64,000 nt of DNA from Paraprevotella clara YIT 11840 (lineage in GTDB: Bacteria > Bacteroidota > Bacteroidia > Bacteroidales > Bacteroidaceae). Below are positions 8,275 through 18,356 of this stretch, one piece after another. A model generated the notes under the pieces. That model worked only from the letters and a program-made list of their open reading frames with translations, had not been told where the DNA came from and ran no database searches. The translations under genes and the position numbers were made by a program. The DNA is taken from assembly GCF_000233955.1 (NCBI RefSeq), contig NZ_JH376625.1, positions 62,001 through 126,000 on the forward strand. Direction: 5' to 3'. Position 1 is the first letter of the stretch, and each line of letters opens with the position of its first letter.

Positions 8275-11200
8275 ATGAGATTAAAGACAGCCATATTTTT
8301 GCTTCTGGCGTGCATGGCACGTTTGTGGGCACAGGAATTTACTTATGTGGATTGGAATATATTGCGTCCGGATACGCTGCCGGTCCAATATACGGAAGTG
8401 ATTCCTTTGGACGAGGATTACCGTAGTTTCCGCTACGAAGTCCGTTTGGATTATCCTGAATATGTCCGTTTGACCGCAACGGAAGCAGAGCGTGTGGCTG
8501 TATGGGGAAAGGACTTGCCGGAGAATCCGGACGTTTATTGTCAAGTGGCGGTAAGCCGGAAGAGGGGTGTTTTGGATGTGGCTTTTGTCCCCATCGTACG
8601 GCGTGGAGGGAAATATTATAAGTTGACGAGTTTCAAAATGAATATCGTCCGTAGTCCGAAAACACTTACGAGGGCATTGTCGGTTGCGGCGGGAAAGACG
8701 GCTGCGGAAAGATATGCCTCTAATTCGGTGCTGTCTCAGGGGCGTTGGGTGAAAATCGGTATTACGGAAGATGGAGTGTATCGTCTGACTGCGGCTGATT
8801 TGAGGCGGATGGGATTCAATGATCCTTCCCGAGTGAAACTGTATGGCTATGGGGGGCATGTGCAGGACGAAGTGATAGATGCCGATACGGATTTTGACGA
8901 TTTGGAAGAAGTTCCTCTTTATCGTGACGAACGGGGACTTTTGTTTTTCGGCAAGGGGTTGATTTCATGGTCGGCCACGGACCGTAGAGGGCGGGCGACT
9001 CACCGTGTGAATACTTTTGCAAAGCAGGCTTGTTATTTTCTTACGGAAGGGGATTCGCCCAGAACGATAGAAAAAGCAGCCGTGTCCGGCTCTCCACAGA
9101 AGAATTTGGATTACACGCCGGCAAATGTATTGTATAAGAAAGAAGAATACGCATGGTACCAGTCGGGACGTAACTTTTACGAGTCTGCCAATTACGCCTC
9201 TTCTAATTCGCGTACTTATCAGTTGCCGGTTGTGGATCCCGTTGCGTCTGCGGGTGGTTCCTTGAAAGTGAGTTTTACGGCACATACTACGAATACGAGT
9301 GGGGCTTATGTCTATCCGACGGTAGACGGGGTAGAGTTGAGTGCCATAAAAATCGGTACTTCTGGAGAGTACGATGCTGCCAGAGAAGGAACGCAGACTT
9401 ATACATTGAATGCCTTGCATGAAGGAACGACGGGAACCCAAGTCACTTTGGTTTCTACGGCCGGAGTAGATGCCCGTTTGGGTTATCTTGAGTTGTGTTA
9501 CCGCAGGCAGCTTAAAATGCGGGATGCTTTTTTGTACATTCGTCATACGGAAACTGTGCCCAGTAATTTTGTGATAGATGCCAATGGGAGGAGCGGATTG
9601 AAGTTGTGGTGTTTGGGACGTAGGGGCAATCCTATGACGGAATACCAAGGTACATGGTCCGGTTCTACCTATACGGTTCCGGTATCCGATCCGACCTTGG
9701 AATATGTGGCAGTGGATGTAAATGCGGATTTTCCATCGCCCTCTTATATCGGCGAGGTGTCCAATCAGAATCTGCATGCCACGTCTGCCACCGACATGGT
9801 TATCATTATTCCAGCCAGCGGTAAACTTTATGCACAGGCGGAGCGTTTGGCCGAAGCTCATCGGAGTGTGGATGGCTTGCGTGTACAAATCGTGCGTGCC
9901 GACCAGATTTATAATGAGTTCTCTTCCGGGACACCGGATGCTACGGCCTATCGCCGTTTTATGAAAATGCTGTATGACCGTGCAGCGACGGATGCCGATA
10001 TGCCCCGCTACCTCTTGTTGTTCGGCGACGGCATGTGGGACAACCGTATGATAACGGCCGACACGCGTGGTCTTAATCCGGATGATTATCTGCTTTGTTA
10101 CGAATCGGAGAATTCTCTCAGCCATACCTCCAGTTTCGTGATGGAAGACTATTTCGGGCTTTTGGATGATGGCGAAGGAGATAATTTGATGAAAAATAAG
10201 ATAGATTTGGGTATCGGCCGTTTCCCGGTGACGACGGAGGCGGAAGCCAAGATTCTGGTGGACAAGACGGTTGATTATATGGAGAACAAGTACGCCGGCT
10301 CTTGGAGAAATGTGATTTGCGTGATGGGCGACGATGGAGACAACAATGACCATATCGGGAAAGCCGAACTTATTGCAAAGCAGGTGGAAGAAGAACATGC
10401 CAGCATGCAGGTAAACCGTATTTATTGGGATGCTTATAAAAGGGAAGCCGGTGCTTCCGGATATTCTTACCCTGCTGTGACGGCGGACATTAAGCAACAG
10501 ATGGAGGAGGGATGCCTGGTGATGAATTATTCGGGGCATGGAAATCCACGTGAATTGTCGCATGAGTTGGTGCTGAAGATGGCTGATTTTTCTTCTTTTT
10601 CTTCACCTAATTTGCCTTTGTGGATTACGGCTGCTTGCGATGTGAATCCTTTTGATATGATGGAAGACAACATCGGCGAGCGGGCTGTGCTGAACCCAAA
10701 AGGAGCGGCCGTGGCTTTTTACGGAACCACCCGGACGGTGTATTCCGACCGTAACAGTTTGATGAATCGTTATTTTACAAGGTCTGTTTTGGGGAAAGAT
10801 ATGTATGGTCGACGCAATGCAGTAGGAGATGCCGTTCGTTTAGCTAAAGTAGAATTGCTTTCACCGCATTATTGCGAAAATCATGGATATAGTATTTGTT
10901 CACATTATAATGACGAATCGGTGAATAAACTCCATTATGTCCTTTTGGGCGATCCGGCTTTGAAACTCGGGGTTCCCGAGTATAAACTCGTGGTAGATAG
11001 CATTAACGGGACACAAATCGGGGATGATTTGCCTTTTGCCAATTTTGAGGCGGGAAGTATAGCCCGTGTATCCGGACATGTGACAGATGCTTCAGGTACC
11101 CGATTGCCTGATTACTCGGGCGTGCTTTCTGCAATGGTATATGACAGTGAAAGTGTCATTACCTGTTTGAACAATGATGGACAATCGGATACTGCCGTGG

Positions 11201-12078
11201 TTTATGTGACGCGTGACAAACGTTTGTATACCGGTAGCGATTCCATTAAGCAGGGTGAGTTTACCATTACGTTTCCGGTACCGATGGATATCAAGTATTC
11301 AGGAGAGACCGGTCGGGTTTTGTTGTACGCAATCGACAATGGGAAGCGGCGTGAGGCTAATGGGTATACGGAAAATGTGACGGTGGGCGGCAGCAGTGAT
11401 GAATTGTCCGGAGACAAAGAGGGGCCGAAGATTACGGCTTATCTGAACCGTGAGGATTTCATTTCCGGGGGAACGGTTAACGCTTCACCTTATTTCGTGG
11501 CATTGTTGGAAGATGAGAGTGGGATTAATGTGACTAATACGGCTGTGGGGCACGATTTGGAGCTTACGATAGACGGAGATCCTGCTATGACTTATATTTT
11601 GAATAATGATTACGTAAGTGACTTCGGCGATTACCGGAGGGGGCAATTGGCTTACGTCATACCTACATTGCCGAATGGCAAGCATACCCTGACTTTCCGG
11701 GCATGGGATGTGATGAATAATTCCTCCACCGTGACTTTGGATTTCAATGTAGACAGCAGCCTTAGTCCTGATTTGATAAATCTGACTTGCACGAACAATC
11801 CGGCTCGTGAGCAGACTACGTTTATTATGCGGTATGACCGTCCGGGCACGGAGTGTAGTTTTATGCTCGAAGTGTTCGATTTTGCCGGACGCAAGCTATG
11901 GACGCATACGGAAGAGGGGATGTCGGAAGACGGGATTTACCGAGTGAATTGGAATTTGACGACATCTACCGGCATGCCGCTTTCTACCGGAGTCTATTTA
12001 TATCGGGCTACTGTGTCTACACCGGACAGTAAGGCGGTATCCCGTGCGAATAAAATCATTATATTAGGCAATAAATAG
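8275..12078 (+). CDS. porU: Type IX secretion system sortase PorU (gingipain-like C25 protease)
   Basis: A 1267-residue exported protein: a signal peptide (TAIFLLLACMARLWAQ, cleavage near residue 20), a long beta-rich pro/insertion region, and a caspase-like C25 domain at about 500-830. The catalytic pair is intact: His755 in NYSGHGNPRELSHE and Cys788 in WITAACDVNPFD. The C terminus (from about 1160) has Ig-like strands and ends in a T9SS-type region (FDFAGRKLW, STGVYLYRATV). PorU removes the C-terminal sorting domain of T9SS cargo at the cell surface and links the cargo to anionic LPS. PorV, its partner in the attachment complex, is encoded 46 bases downstream, the usual pairing. Confidence 0.94.
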   Translation: MRLKTAIFLLLACMARLWAQEFTYVDWNILRPDTLPVQYTEVIPLDEDYRSFRYEVRLDYPEYVRLTATEAERVAVWGKDLPENPDVYCQVAVSRKRGVLDVAFVPIVRRGGKYYKLTSFKMNIVRSPKTLTRALSVAAGKTAAERYASNSVLSQGRWVKIGITEDGVYRLTAADLRRMGFNDPSRVKLYGYGGHVQDEVIDADTDFDDLEEVPLYRDERGLLFFGKGLISWSATDRRGRATHRVNTFAKQACYFLTEGDSPRTIEKAAVSGSPQKNLDYTPANVLYKKEEYAWYQSGRNFYESANYASSNSRTYQLPVVDPVASAGGSLKVSFTAHTTNTSGAYVYPTVDGVELSAIKIGTSGEYDAAREGTQTYTLNALHEGTTGTQVTLVSTAGVDARLGYLELCYRRQLKMRDAFLYIRHTETVPSNFVIDANGRSGLKLWCLGRRGNPMTEYQGTWSGSTYTVPVSDPTLEYVAVDVNADFPSPSYIGEVSNQNLHATSATDMVIIIPASGKLYAQAERLAEAHRSVDGLRVQIVRADQIYNEFSSGTPDATAYRRFMKMLYDRAATDADMPRYLLLFGDGMWDNRMITADTRGLNPDDYLLCYESENSLSHTSSFVMEDYFGLLDDGEGDNLMKNKIDLGIGRFPVTTEAEAKILVDKTVDYMENKYAGSWRNVICVMGDDGDNNDHIGKAELIAKQVEEEHASMQVNRIYWDAYKREAGASGYSYPAVTADIKQQMEEGCLVMNYSGHGNPRELSHELVLKMADFSSFSSPNLPLWITAACDVNPFDMMEDNIGERAVLNPKGAAVAFYGTTRTVYSDRNSLMNRYFTRSVLGKDMYGRRNAVGDAVRLAKVELLSPHYCENHGYSICSHYNDESVNKLHYVLLGDPALKLGVPEYKLVVDSINGTQIGDDLPFANFEAGSIARVSGHVTDASGTRLPDYSGVLSAMVYDSESVITCLNNDGQSDTAVVYVTRDKRLYTGSDSIKQGEFTITFPVPMDIKYSGETGRVLLYAIDNGKRREANGYTENVTVGGSSDELSGDKEGPKITAYLNREDFISGGTVNASPYFVALLEDESGINVTNTAVGHDLELTIDGDPAMTYILNNDYVSDFGDYRRGQLAYVIPTLPNGKHTLTFRAWDVMNNSSTVTLDFNVDSSLSPDLINLTCTNNPAREQTTFIMRYDRPGTECSFMLEVFDFAGRKLWTHTEEGMSEDGIYRVNWNLTTSTGMPLSTGVYLYRATVSTPDSKAVSRANKIIILGNK

Positions 12079-12124
12079 AAAAGCCTCACGTTATTTTATC
12101 ATGTGAAAAAGAAAGAAAACCAGT

Positions 12125-13303
12125 ATGAAGAAATATCTGTTTGCTATTTTGTGCCTGTGGTGTGGCACGATGTTATCCCTACATGCACAGGACAAAAAAA
12201 ATATGTTCAACCCCGTAACCACCAGTGTGACCTCTCAATCCATTGCGCCGGATGCGCGTGGCGGTGCGATGGGCGACCTTGGGGCGGCCACAGAGCCGGA
12301 CGTGAGTTCGCAGTATTGGAATCCGGCCAAATATCCTTTTTGTATCGGTCGGGCAGGAGTTGCCGTGAACTATACACCTTGGTTACGTCAGTTGGTCAAT
12401 GATATTAACTTGGCATACGTGAGCGGTTTCTATCGTTTGGGTGATTATCAGGCGTTGAGCGCTTCCCTCCGTTACTTCTCTTTGGGGGAAGTGTCTACGA
12501 GTAGCGATATGTCTTCATCGGATAACATGACCATCAGTCCGTATGAAATGTCGGTGGATGTAGCCTATTCCCGTATGTTGAGCGAAACGTTCTCGGCGGC
12601 TGTAGCTTTGCGTTTTATTTATTCCGACATTACTTACGATTATTCGGATGAGACGAGTCCCGGTAAAGCTTTTGCTGCGGACATAGCACTTTATTGGAAC
12701 CGTTACTTTACGGGGCGTACGCGGGAGTGGAACATGGGTATCGGATTAAACATCAGTAATATCGGTAGTAAGATTTCTTACGGTGGAGACGACAACTCCG
12801 AATTCATCCCGACGAATTTGCGTTTGGGAGTCAATTTTCTCATTCCTATAAATGAGTATAATAAGTTCTCCATTGCGGCTGATGCCAATAAACTTTTGGT
12901 GCCGACTTATCCGAAACAGAACGAAGGCGAAGCCGATCAGGATTATACGGATCGTGTACAGCGGGATTATTACGATATATCCCCCATTGCCGGTATTTTC
13001 AAGAGTTTTGGTGATGCCCCCAACGGTTTTAAGGAAGAAATGCAAGAGATACAATGGAGCATGGGCTTGGAGTACATATATAATGACCGCTTTTCGCTTC
13101 GTGCCGGTTACCATCACGAGAGCGAAAACAAGGGAAACCGCAAGTACTTCACCGTGGGTGCCGGTTTCCGGATGAGTGTATTTTCGTTGGATGCCGGTTA
13201 CGTATTCTCTACGGCTCAAAGCAATCCGCTCGACCAGACCATGCGTTTCACTTTAGGTTTTGATTTGGACGGTATGAAAGATTTGTTCGGTCGTCGTCGT
13301 TAA
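12125..13303 (+). CDS. porV: Type IX secretion system outer membrane protein PorV
   Basis: A 392-residue FadL-like outer membrane barrel with a signal peptide (LFAILCLWCGTMLSLHAQ). The N-terminal part of the mature protein, SIAPDARGGAMGDLG followed by SQYWNPAKYPF, is a PorV hallmark, and the rest is alternating beta-strand sequence. PorV takes folded cargo from the SprA/Sov translocon and shuttles it to PorU. The gap to porU is 46 bases without a terminator, so the two are probably co-transcribed. The weak inverted repeat in the gap lacks a T tract. Confidence 0.93.
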   Translation: MKKYLFAILCLWCGTMLSLHAQDKKNMFNPVTTSVTSQSIAPDARGGAMGDLGAATEPDVSSQYWNPAKYPFCIGRAGVAVNYTPWLRQLVNDINLAYVSGFYRLGDYQALSASLRYFSLGEVSTSSDMSSSDNMTISPYEMSVDVAYSRMLSETFSAAVALRFIYSDITYDYSDETSPGKAFAADIALYWNRYFTGRTREWNMGIGLNISNIGSKISYGGDDNSEFIPTNLRLGVNFLIPINEYNKFSIAADANKLLVPTYPKQNEGEADQDYTDRVQRDYYDISPIAGIFKSFGDAPNGFKEEMQEIQWSMGLEYIYNDRFSLRAGYHHESENKGNRKYFTVGAGFRMSVFSLDAGYVFSTAQSNPLDQTMRFTLGFDLDGMKDLFGRRR

Positions 13304-13319
13304 TCGTAAAGGGTAAATC

Positions 13320-13799
13320 ATGGGAAAGATTAGAGTGGGTTTCGGTTTCGACGTACACCGTTTGGTGGAAGGACGTGAATTATGGTTGGGGGGGATACGT
13401 TTGGAGCATTCCATGGGGCTGTTGGGGCATAGCGATGCCGATGTCTTGATTCATGCCATCTGCGATGCCCTTCTCGGGGCAGCCAATATGAGAGATATCG
13501 GTTATCATTTTCCGGATACGGGAGAGGAGTTTCGTGACATCGACAGTAAAATCTTGTTGCGCAAGACAGTGGAACTGATTGGCACGAAAGGCTACCGTGT
13601 GGGGAACGTCGATGCCACGGTTTGTGCGGAGCGTCCGAAATTGAAACCTCATATTCCCGCCATGCAGGTTTGTCTGGCTGAGGTGATGGGTATTGATGCA
13701 GACGACGTGTCTGTAAAAGCCACAACCACAGAAAAGTTAGGTTTTACAGGGCGAGAAGAAGGTATTTCCGCATACGCGACCGTGCTTATTGAAAGTTAA
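13320..13799 (+). CDS. ispF: 2-C-methyl-D-erythritol 2,4-cyclodiphosphate synthase
   Basis: A 159-residue IspF. Zinc ligands are present in FDVHRL (Asp10, His12) and GHSDADVLIHAICDALLGA (His42 region); the C-terminal VKATTTEKLGFTGREEGI is the other family signature. It forms the cyclic diphosphate in the MEP isoprenoid pathway; dxr, another MEP enzyme, is at 29768. It begins 16 bases after porV. Its last 14 bases overlap the end of the convergent glycosyltransferase gene. Confidence 0.97.
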   Translation: MGKIRVGFGFDVHRLVEGRELWLGGIRLEHSMGLLGHSDADVLIHAICDALLGAANMRDIGYHFPDTGEEFRDIDSKILLRKTVELIGTKGYRVGNVDATVCAERPKLKPHIPAMQVCLAEVMGIDADDVSVKATTTEKLGFTGREEGISAYATVLIES

Positions 13800-15354
13800 A
13801 AGTATAGACGCTCATCCAATCGTTGAACTCTTTTTCCATTTTATATCCCGGCTCGGCTTGTAAGTCCGGGCTGTTTTTTGCGCCGTAAACATAGACGGTT
13901 GTGTCTTCTTCTGCGGCATAATGTCGGATGTCGGTCGTGTGTTCCACGATGGCGATTTCTTGTTTGTCACCGATGAAGTGGGTTAAAAGGAGAAGGGTGT
14001 TCTTTTCCTCGTGGTCGGGACCGTAAAGCAAGATTCGTTTCGCGTGTGACGGCCATTCTCTGTCCGAGGTGCGATTCACGTATTCCATGGGGCGTTCGCA
14101 CCATGCATAAGCGATAAACGCTGCCACGAATATGCCGGCCAAGACCTTGGGGACGCGTTGCAAGCCCAAGGTGAGATAGTAGGCTACAGCCACTAAACAC
14201 AGCGGAACGGAAGGGCTGATATACCGAGTCGCTTTCCAGTTGGCCATCCACATGACAATTACGGCCCATGCCATGGCACAGACGAACAGCCATGCGCCCG
14301 GCAGTCGGTGGGAATGGAACGGTTGTTTCGGTTTACGGACAAGGAGGATTACCAAGTAGAGAATAATGGCTGTTCCCCATACGGGAGTGAGTATGCGCAA
14401 GGCGGTGATGTAGCCCAGTCCTATTACGGTAAGCCTCAAGTTACTAAGCCAGTCGCCGCCTTGCATCTTATCTGCTACTTCCGTTGCGCGGGCATCATGC
14501 AGAAAGTTGAAGAAACCTTCATAAAGGAGTACGCATACGAGCAGGCTGGCTATGCCCAGAACCGGGTAAAAGCCCAAGTCCTTGTAAGCGTGTTGACGGA
14601 AACTGTACACAGCAAGGCATAAGAGGGAAAATCCGAAAAACAAGGCATTGAAGTATCCGCATGACAATAAGGCGGCTGATATGGCAAGCCCACCCGTAAA
14701 AGTACCGGGTGCCCAAAGTGTCTGTTGGTTGTGGATGCGTGCGGCTGCTCGCAGGCACCAATAGGCCCAAAGGACAAATAGCCATTCCGCCATGAGGTAT
14801 TCGCGAGCCTGTAGGACGTTTGAAACGGAGACAGGATTCATATAGGCCAATAGCAGGCAGAAAGTCGTCAACATGGTCTTTCCAGGAAATAACATGCGTA
14901 AGAGGAGTGCCATGGACAGGAAAGACAGGCCGAAAAACACAAGGTTCAACCCACAACTGCGGCGGATTAGCACATCTGTCGATGGAGTGTCCACTCCTGT
15001 CAGTGCACAACGCAGAGCCATATAATAGAGACTGGCATGCGAGCCGTCCCTATTGTCATGATGTAATGCGGCCAAATCGTCCCACAAACCTTCCAGTCCC
15101 CCGCGGTCGTCGATGTAACATTGTTGGCGTAGCTCCTTTCCCGTAAGGATATGTCCGGCCTCGAACGTCTTCTTTCCCCACCCCGGCAGGTTGTAGGCAA
15201 GACTGACGGAAGTCGGATCGTCGATGTACATGTATTCCTTTTCGTGTATCCAGTATAGTCTGGTGAGAAGGGCCAGAAAGAAAACGAGGAGGATGGGCCA
15301 TGCGCGGAATATCTTTTGTGCCCGGTGGGCAGAGAGAGAAGTCGGTTTTTCCAT
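13786..15354 (-). CDS. GT39/ArnT-like multispanning membrane glycosyltransferase
   Basis: A 522-residue membrane protein with roughly ten hydrophobic segments from residue 20 to about 420, then a soluble C-terminal part. The first periplasmic loop carries an acidic pair (YMYIDDPTSVSLAY) and a later SHASLYYMALR; this layout resembles GT-C glycosyltransferases of the PMT/ArnT kind, which use a polyprenyl-phosphate sugar in the periplasm. The acceptor (lipid A, protein or polysaccharide) is unknown. It is convergent with ispF, overlapping it by 14 bases, and lies 9 bases downstream of the AraC regulator gene on the same strand, so it may share that transcript. The similarity is a fold-level recognition, not a family assignment. 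Confidence 0.72.
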   Translation of the reverse strand: MEKPTSLSAHRAQKIFRAWPILLVFFLALLTRLYWIHEKEYMYIDDPTSVSLAYNLPGWGKKTFEAGHILTGKELRQQCYIDDRGGLEGLWDDLAALHHDNRDGSHASLYYMALRCALTGVDTPSTDVLIRRSCGLNLVFFGLSFLSMALLLRMLFPGKTMLTTFCLLLAYMNPVSVSNVLQAREYLMAEWLFVLWAYWCLRAAARIHNQQTLWAPGTFTGGLAISAALLSCGYFNALFFGFSLLCLAVYSFRQHAYKDLGFYPVLGIASLLVCVLLYEGFFNFLHDARATEVADKMQGGDWLSNLRLTVIGLGYITALRILTPVWGTAIILYLVILLVRKPKQPFHSHRLPGAWLFVCAMAWAVIVMWMANWKATRYISPSVPLCLVAVAYYLTLGLQRVPKVLAGIFVAAFIAYAWCERPMEYVNRTSDREWPSHAKRILLYGPDHEEKNTLLLLTHFIGDKQEIAIVEHTTDIRHYAAEEDTTVYVYGAKNSPDLQAEPGYKMEKEFNDWMSVYTFNFQ

Positions 15355-15363
15355 ATTTGTTTC

Positions 15364-16227
15364 TTATAATGTTTGGTTATGATAAGCTTTACGGTAATTC
15401 ATCGGAGTCAGTCCCGTCGTTTTTTTGAAGATACGGTTGAAATAAGCTTGGTCTTCAAAGCCCAGTTGGTAAGCTATTTCCTTAATTGGAGTCAGTTCCG
15501 TCACCAGACGAAGCTGTGCTTTCTCCATCCTTTTCTTGTTGATATAGCATAAAGGTGTCATTTTCATTTCCCGTTTGAAGATTCTGATCAGGTGGTCTTT
15601 GGACAGGCAGGATAGGGCAGCCAAAGCTTTAATGTCCGGTTTGGCATTCAGATGTGTACGTATATAAGCCAAAACCCGGGTGATGCGTTCATCGGCTACG
15701 TATGTTTTCGGCTGTGCCTGATGCAGGAATTCTGCCAGTAATAGGTAGATGATGCCACGGGATTCCACCCGTGCATACAGTTCCCGTTGTTTGTTCTTCA
15801 GGATGTTGCGGGTAAGTGCCGGACTGTTGTCATAATATTGCGGGTCGGTTTGCGTAAGTTCCAAACCCGGGCACAGTTTATACAATTTCCGGATGTAGGA
15901 AAGTGTTTCGTTTTCCGTCCGGATTTCTGTCGGGAGTTCCCAGTCTTCCAGAATATCGTGGTCGGATTCGTTATAAATGTGGATATAATAATGGCAAAAC
16001 TCTCCATGGCAAATGTAACTGTGTGTGGTAAAGGCCGGAATGATATACATAAGCCCGGGATGCAAATCTTGTTTTTTGTCGGGTAGTTCGATTTGTGCAT
16101 GCCCTTTCGTTACATAATATATTCGGGTGAACGGGCTACAGATGTTTTTGTAGTTCCAGTTCTCTCTGCAACAAGCTTCCCCGATGTGAAGCACGAGGAA
16201 GTGCATTTGGTCGATGTCATTGTTCAT
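15364..16227 (-). CDS. AraC-family transcriptional regulator, candidate regulator of the fucose genes
   Basis: A 287-residue regulator. The N-terminal half (about 1-150) is cupin-like (FTRIYYVTKGHAQIELP, PAFTTHSYICHG), the usual sugar-sensing domain; the C-terminal 100 residues contain two helix-turn-helix units, ending with ELTPIKEIAYQLGFEDQAYF and TTGLTPMNYRK. I start at MNNDIDQMHFLV because a -7 box (TATATTTG on the minus strand) lies 27 bases upstream, inside the longer open frame. It is transcribed away from fucI across a 224-base interval, an arrangement typical of a local activator. That it senses L-fucose is inferred from position only. Confidence 0.85.
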   Translation of the reverse strand: MNNDIDQMHFLVLHIGEACCRENWNYKNICSPFTRIYYVTKGHAQIELPDKKQDLHPGLMYIIPAFTTHSYICHGEFCHYYIHIYNESDHDILEDWELPTEIRTENETLSYIRKLYKLCPGLELTQTDPQYYDNSPALTRNILKNKQRELYARVESRGIIYLLLAEFLHQAQPKTYVADERITRVLAYIRTHLNAKPDIKALAALSCLSKDHLIRIFKREMKMTPLCYINKKRMEKAQLRLVTELTPIKEIAYQLGFEDQAYFNRIFKKTTGLTPMNYRKAYHNQTL

Positions 16228-16253
16228 AGATTTTGTATTTCGGCTTTTGGGGG

Positions 16254-16261
16254 CAAATATA
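16254..16261 (-). promoter_or_regulatory. -7 box for the AraC-type regulator
   Basis: Read on the minus strand this is TATATTTG, an exact TAnnTTTG match, 27 bases before the regulator's ATG. It rules out the longer open frame that starts at 16293. No clear -33 box. Confidence 0.5.
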
Positions 16262-16360
16262 GTGAAAAAGCTTTTGAACGGAGAGGCTTGCACGATATTT
16301 TTTCCTCGTAGGGAAAGATAAGAAGTCGATATAATCCTATTCTTTGACGGCTTAGTACCA

Positions 16361-16389
16361 TTTTCCCTGAGATGGAATCACTAATTTTG
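16361..16389 (+). promoter_or_regulatory. Promoter of the fucose operon
   Basis: The -7 box TAATTTTG (16382-16389) with a -33-like TTTT at 16361-16364 (17-base spacer), 62 bases before fucI. The weak -33 box suits an activator-dependent promoter. Upstream, CTTTTGAACGG (about 16271-16281) and TCTTTGACGG (16341-16350) are partly alike and could be regulator half-sites; this is speculative. Confidence 0.55.
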
Positions 16390-16451
16390 CATCGGATGGA
16401 CAAGAGAGTGTTTTTCCACAATATGATTATTCACAAACTACCTTTAATATT

Positions 16452-18224
16452 ATGAACAAGTATCCTAAGATTGGTATTCGTCCGACCATCGACGGTCGGC
16501 AGGGCGGTGTCCGCGAAAGTTTGGAAGACAAGACCATGAGTTTGGCTCGGGCTGTCGCAGATTTGATTTCTTCGCACGTGAAGTATAGCGACGGTACGCC
16601 GGTGGAATGCGTGATTGCCGACGGCACGATAGGGCGCGTGGGCGAGAGTGCTGCCTGTGCCGAGAAATTCGAGCGTGAAGGGGTTGGGGCTACGATTACC
16701 GTAACTTCCTGCTGGTGCTATGGCTCGGAGACGATGGACATGAATCCTTATTGGCCGAAAGCCGTATGGGGCTTCAACGGGACAGAACGGCCGGGAGCCG
16801 TATATTTGGCAGCCGTGTTGGCCGGACATGCCCAAAAAGGATTGCCCGCGTTCGGCATCTACGGGCGCGACGTACAGGATTTGGATGACAATTCCATTCC
16901 GGCCGACGTAGCTGAGAAGATATTGCGTTGGGCGCGTGCAGCCGTGGCTGTGGCCCAGATGCGCGGGCAAAGCTATTTGTCCATCGGTAGCCAGTGCATG
17001 GGTATTGCAGGGAGCATCGTAGACCAGAATTTCTTCCAGGAGTATCTGGGCATGCGCAATGAGAGTGTCGATGAAACCGAAATCCTGCGCCGCATGGAAG
17101 AGGGCATTTACGACCACGAAGAATATGCGAAAGCCATGGCCTGGACGGAGAAATATTGCAAGACGAAGGAGGGATGGGACAAGAACCGTCCCGAACGGCA
17201 GAAAACCCGGGAGCAGAAAGATGCCGATTGGGAGTTTGTGGTGAAGATGACCCTTATCGTGCGCGACTTGATGCAGGGTAATCCCCGGCTTCGTGAGATG
17301 GGCTTCAAGGAGGAGGCCATCGGGCATAATGCCATTGCCGCCGGTTTTCAAGGACAGCGTCAGTGGACGGACTGGAAACCCAACGGCGATTTCACGGAAG
17401 CCCTGATGTGCAGTACGTTCGACTGGAACGGTATCCGCAAGGCATACGTGTTGGCTACTGAAAACGACTCCTGTAACGCTGTGGCCATGTTGTTCGGCAA
17501 CTTGCTGACCGGTTGCGGGCAGATGTTCAGCGACGTGCGTACGTATTGGAGTCCCGAAGCCGTGAAGCGTGTGACGGGAAAAGAACTGACCGGTCTGGCA
17601 GCGGGGGGCATGATTCATTTGATTAACTCGGGTGCCACCACGTTGGATGCCACGGGCGAAAGCACCAATGCGGCAGGCGAGCCCTGCATGAAACCTTGTT
17701 GGGAGATGACGGAGAAGGACGCTGAGGCTTGCCTGAAGGCCACCAACTGGTTGCCGGCCGACCGTGATTATTTCCGTGGGGGCGGTTTTTCCAGCAACTT
17801 CTTGTCGAAAGGAGGGATGCCCGTCACCATGTCGCGTCTGAATCTGGTGAAAGGATTAGGTCCGGTGCTTCAGATTGCCGAAGGATGGACGGCCGATGTG
17901 GATCCGGAAATCCATGAGGTGCTTAACAAGCGTACCGACCCCACTTGGCCTACAACTTGGTTCGTGCCCCGTTTGTGCGACAAACCGGCTTTCCGTGATG
18001 TCTATTCCGTGATGAACAACTGGGGAGCCAACCACGGAGCCATCAGTTACGGCCACATCGGGCAAGATTTGATTACGTTGGCTTCGATGCTCCGCATTCC
18101 CGTCTGCATGCACAATGTGGAGGAAGACAAGATATTCCGTCCGGCGGCGTGGAATGCGTTCGGCATGGACAAGGAGGGAGCCGACTACCGTGCATGTCGG
18201 GTGTATGGACCTATTTATAAATGA
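16452..18224 (+). CDS. fucI: L-fucose isomerase
   Basis: A 590-residue enzyme of normal FucI length, cytoplasmic, converting L-fucose to L-fuculose with a divalent metal. The start [16 protein letters not shown] is conserved, as are the [13 protein letters not shown] and [10 protein letters not shown] segments, and the metal-site region with MCSTFDWNG and [15 protein letters not shown]. No truncation is seen. It is the first gene of the operon fucI-fucA-kinase-mutarotase-fucP. A 132-base gap with a large hairpin separates it from fucA. Confidence 0.96.
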   Translation: MNKYPKIGIRPTIDGRQGGVRESLEDKTMSLARAVADLISSHVKYSDGTPVECVIADGTIGRVGESAACAEKFEREGVGATITVTSCWCYGSETMDMNPYWPKAVWGFNGTERPGAVYLAAVLAGHAQKGLPAFGIYGRDVQDLDDNSIPADVAEKILRWARAAVAVAQMRGQSYLSIGSQCMGIAGSIVDQNFFQEYLGMRNESVDETEILRRMEEGIYDHEEYAKAMAWTEKYCKTKEGWDKNRPERQKTREQKDADWEFVVKMTLIVRDLMQGNPRLREMGFKEEAIGHNAIAAGFQGQRQWTDWKPNGDFTEALMCSTFDWNGIRKAYVLATENDSCNAVAMLFGNLLTGCGQMFSDVRTYWSPEAVKRVTGKELTGLAAGGMIHLINSGATTLDATGESTNAAGEPCMKPCWEMTEKDAEACLKATNWLPADRDYFRGGGFSSNFLSKGGMPVTMSRLNLVKGLGPVLQIAEGWTADVDPEIHEVLNKRTDPTWPTTWFVPRLCDKPAFRDVYSVMNNWGANHGAISYGHIGQDLITLASMLRIPVCMHNVEEDKIFRPAAWNAFGMDKEGADYRACRVYGPIYK

Positions 18225-18253
18225 TAAGTGAATAATGTTTAGTGTTGAAAGTT

Positions 18254-18305
18254 GACAGATTGTCCGGACGGGAAACTTGTGAAAGTTTCTCCGTCCGGTT
18301 CTGTC
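18254..18305 (+). terminator. Large hairpin between fucI and fucA
   Basis: CCGGACGGGAAACTT (18264-18278) pairs with the segment 18283-18298 apart from one bulged T, and an outer stem GACAGA/TCTGTC (18254-18259 with 18300-18305) adds six pairs. A short T-rich stretch follows (TGTTGTTTTC). Sitting inside an operon, it may be a partial terminator or a processing/stability element that makes fucI more abundant than the downstream genes. Confidence 0.7.
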
Positions 18306-18356
18306 TGTTGTTTTCGACGTTGATTTTTGAATGGCTTTGAAAAAAAGAAAGATGAT

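Noticed and set aside
8965-10563. 532-codon minus-strand frame opposite porU
   Set aside because: Antisense shadow of porU; His/Arg/Ile-rich composition with no recognisable family.
16431-17618. 395-codon minus-strand frame opposite fucI
   Set aside because: Antisense shadow; the fucI protein is complete and conserved on the plus strand.
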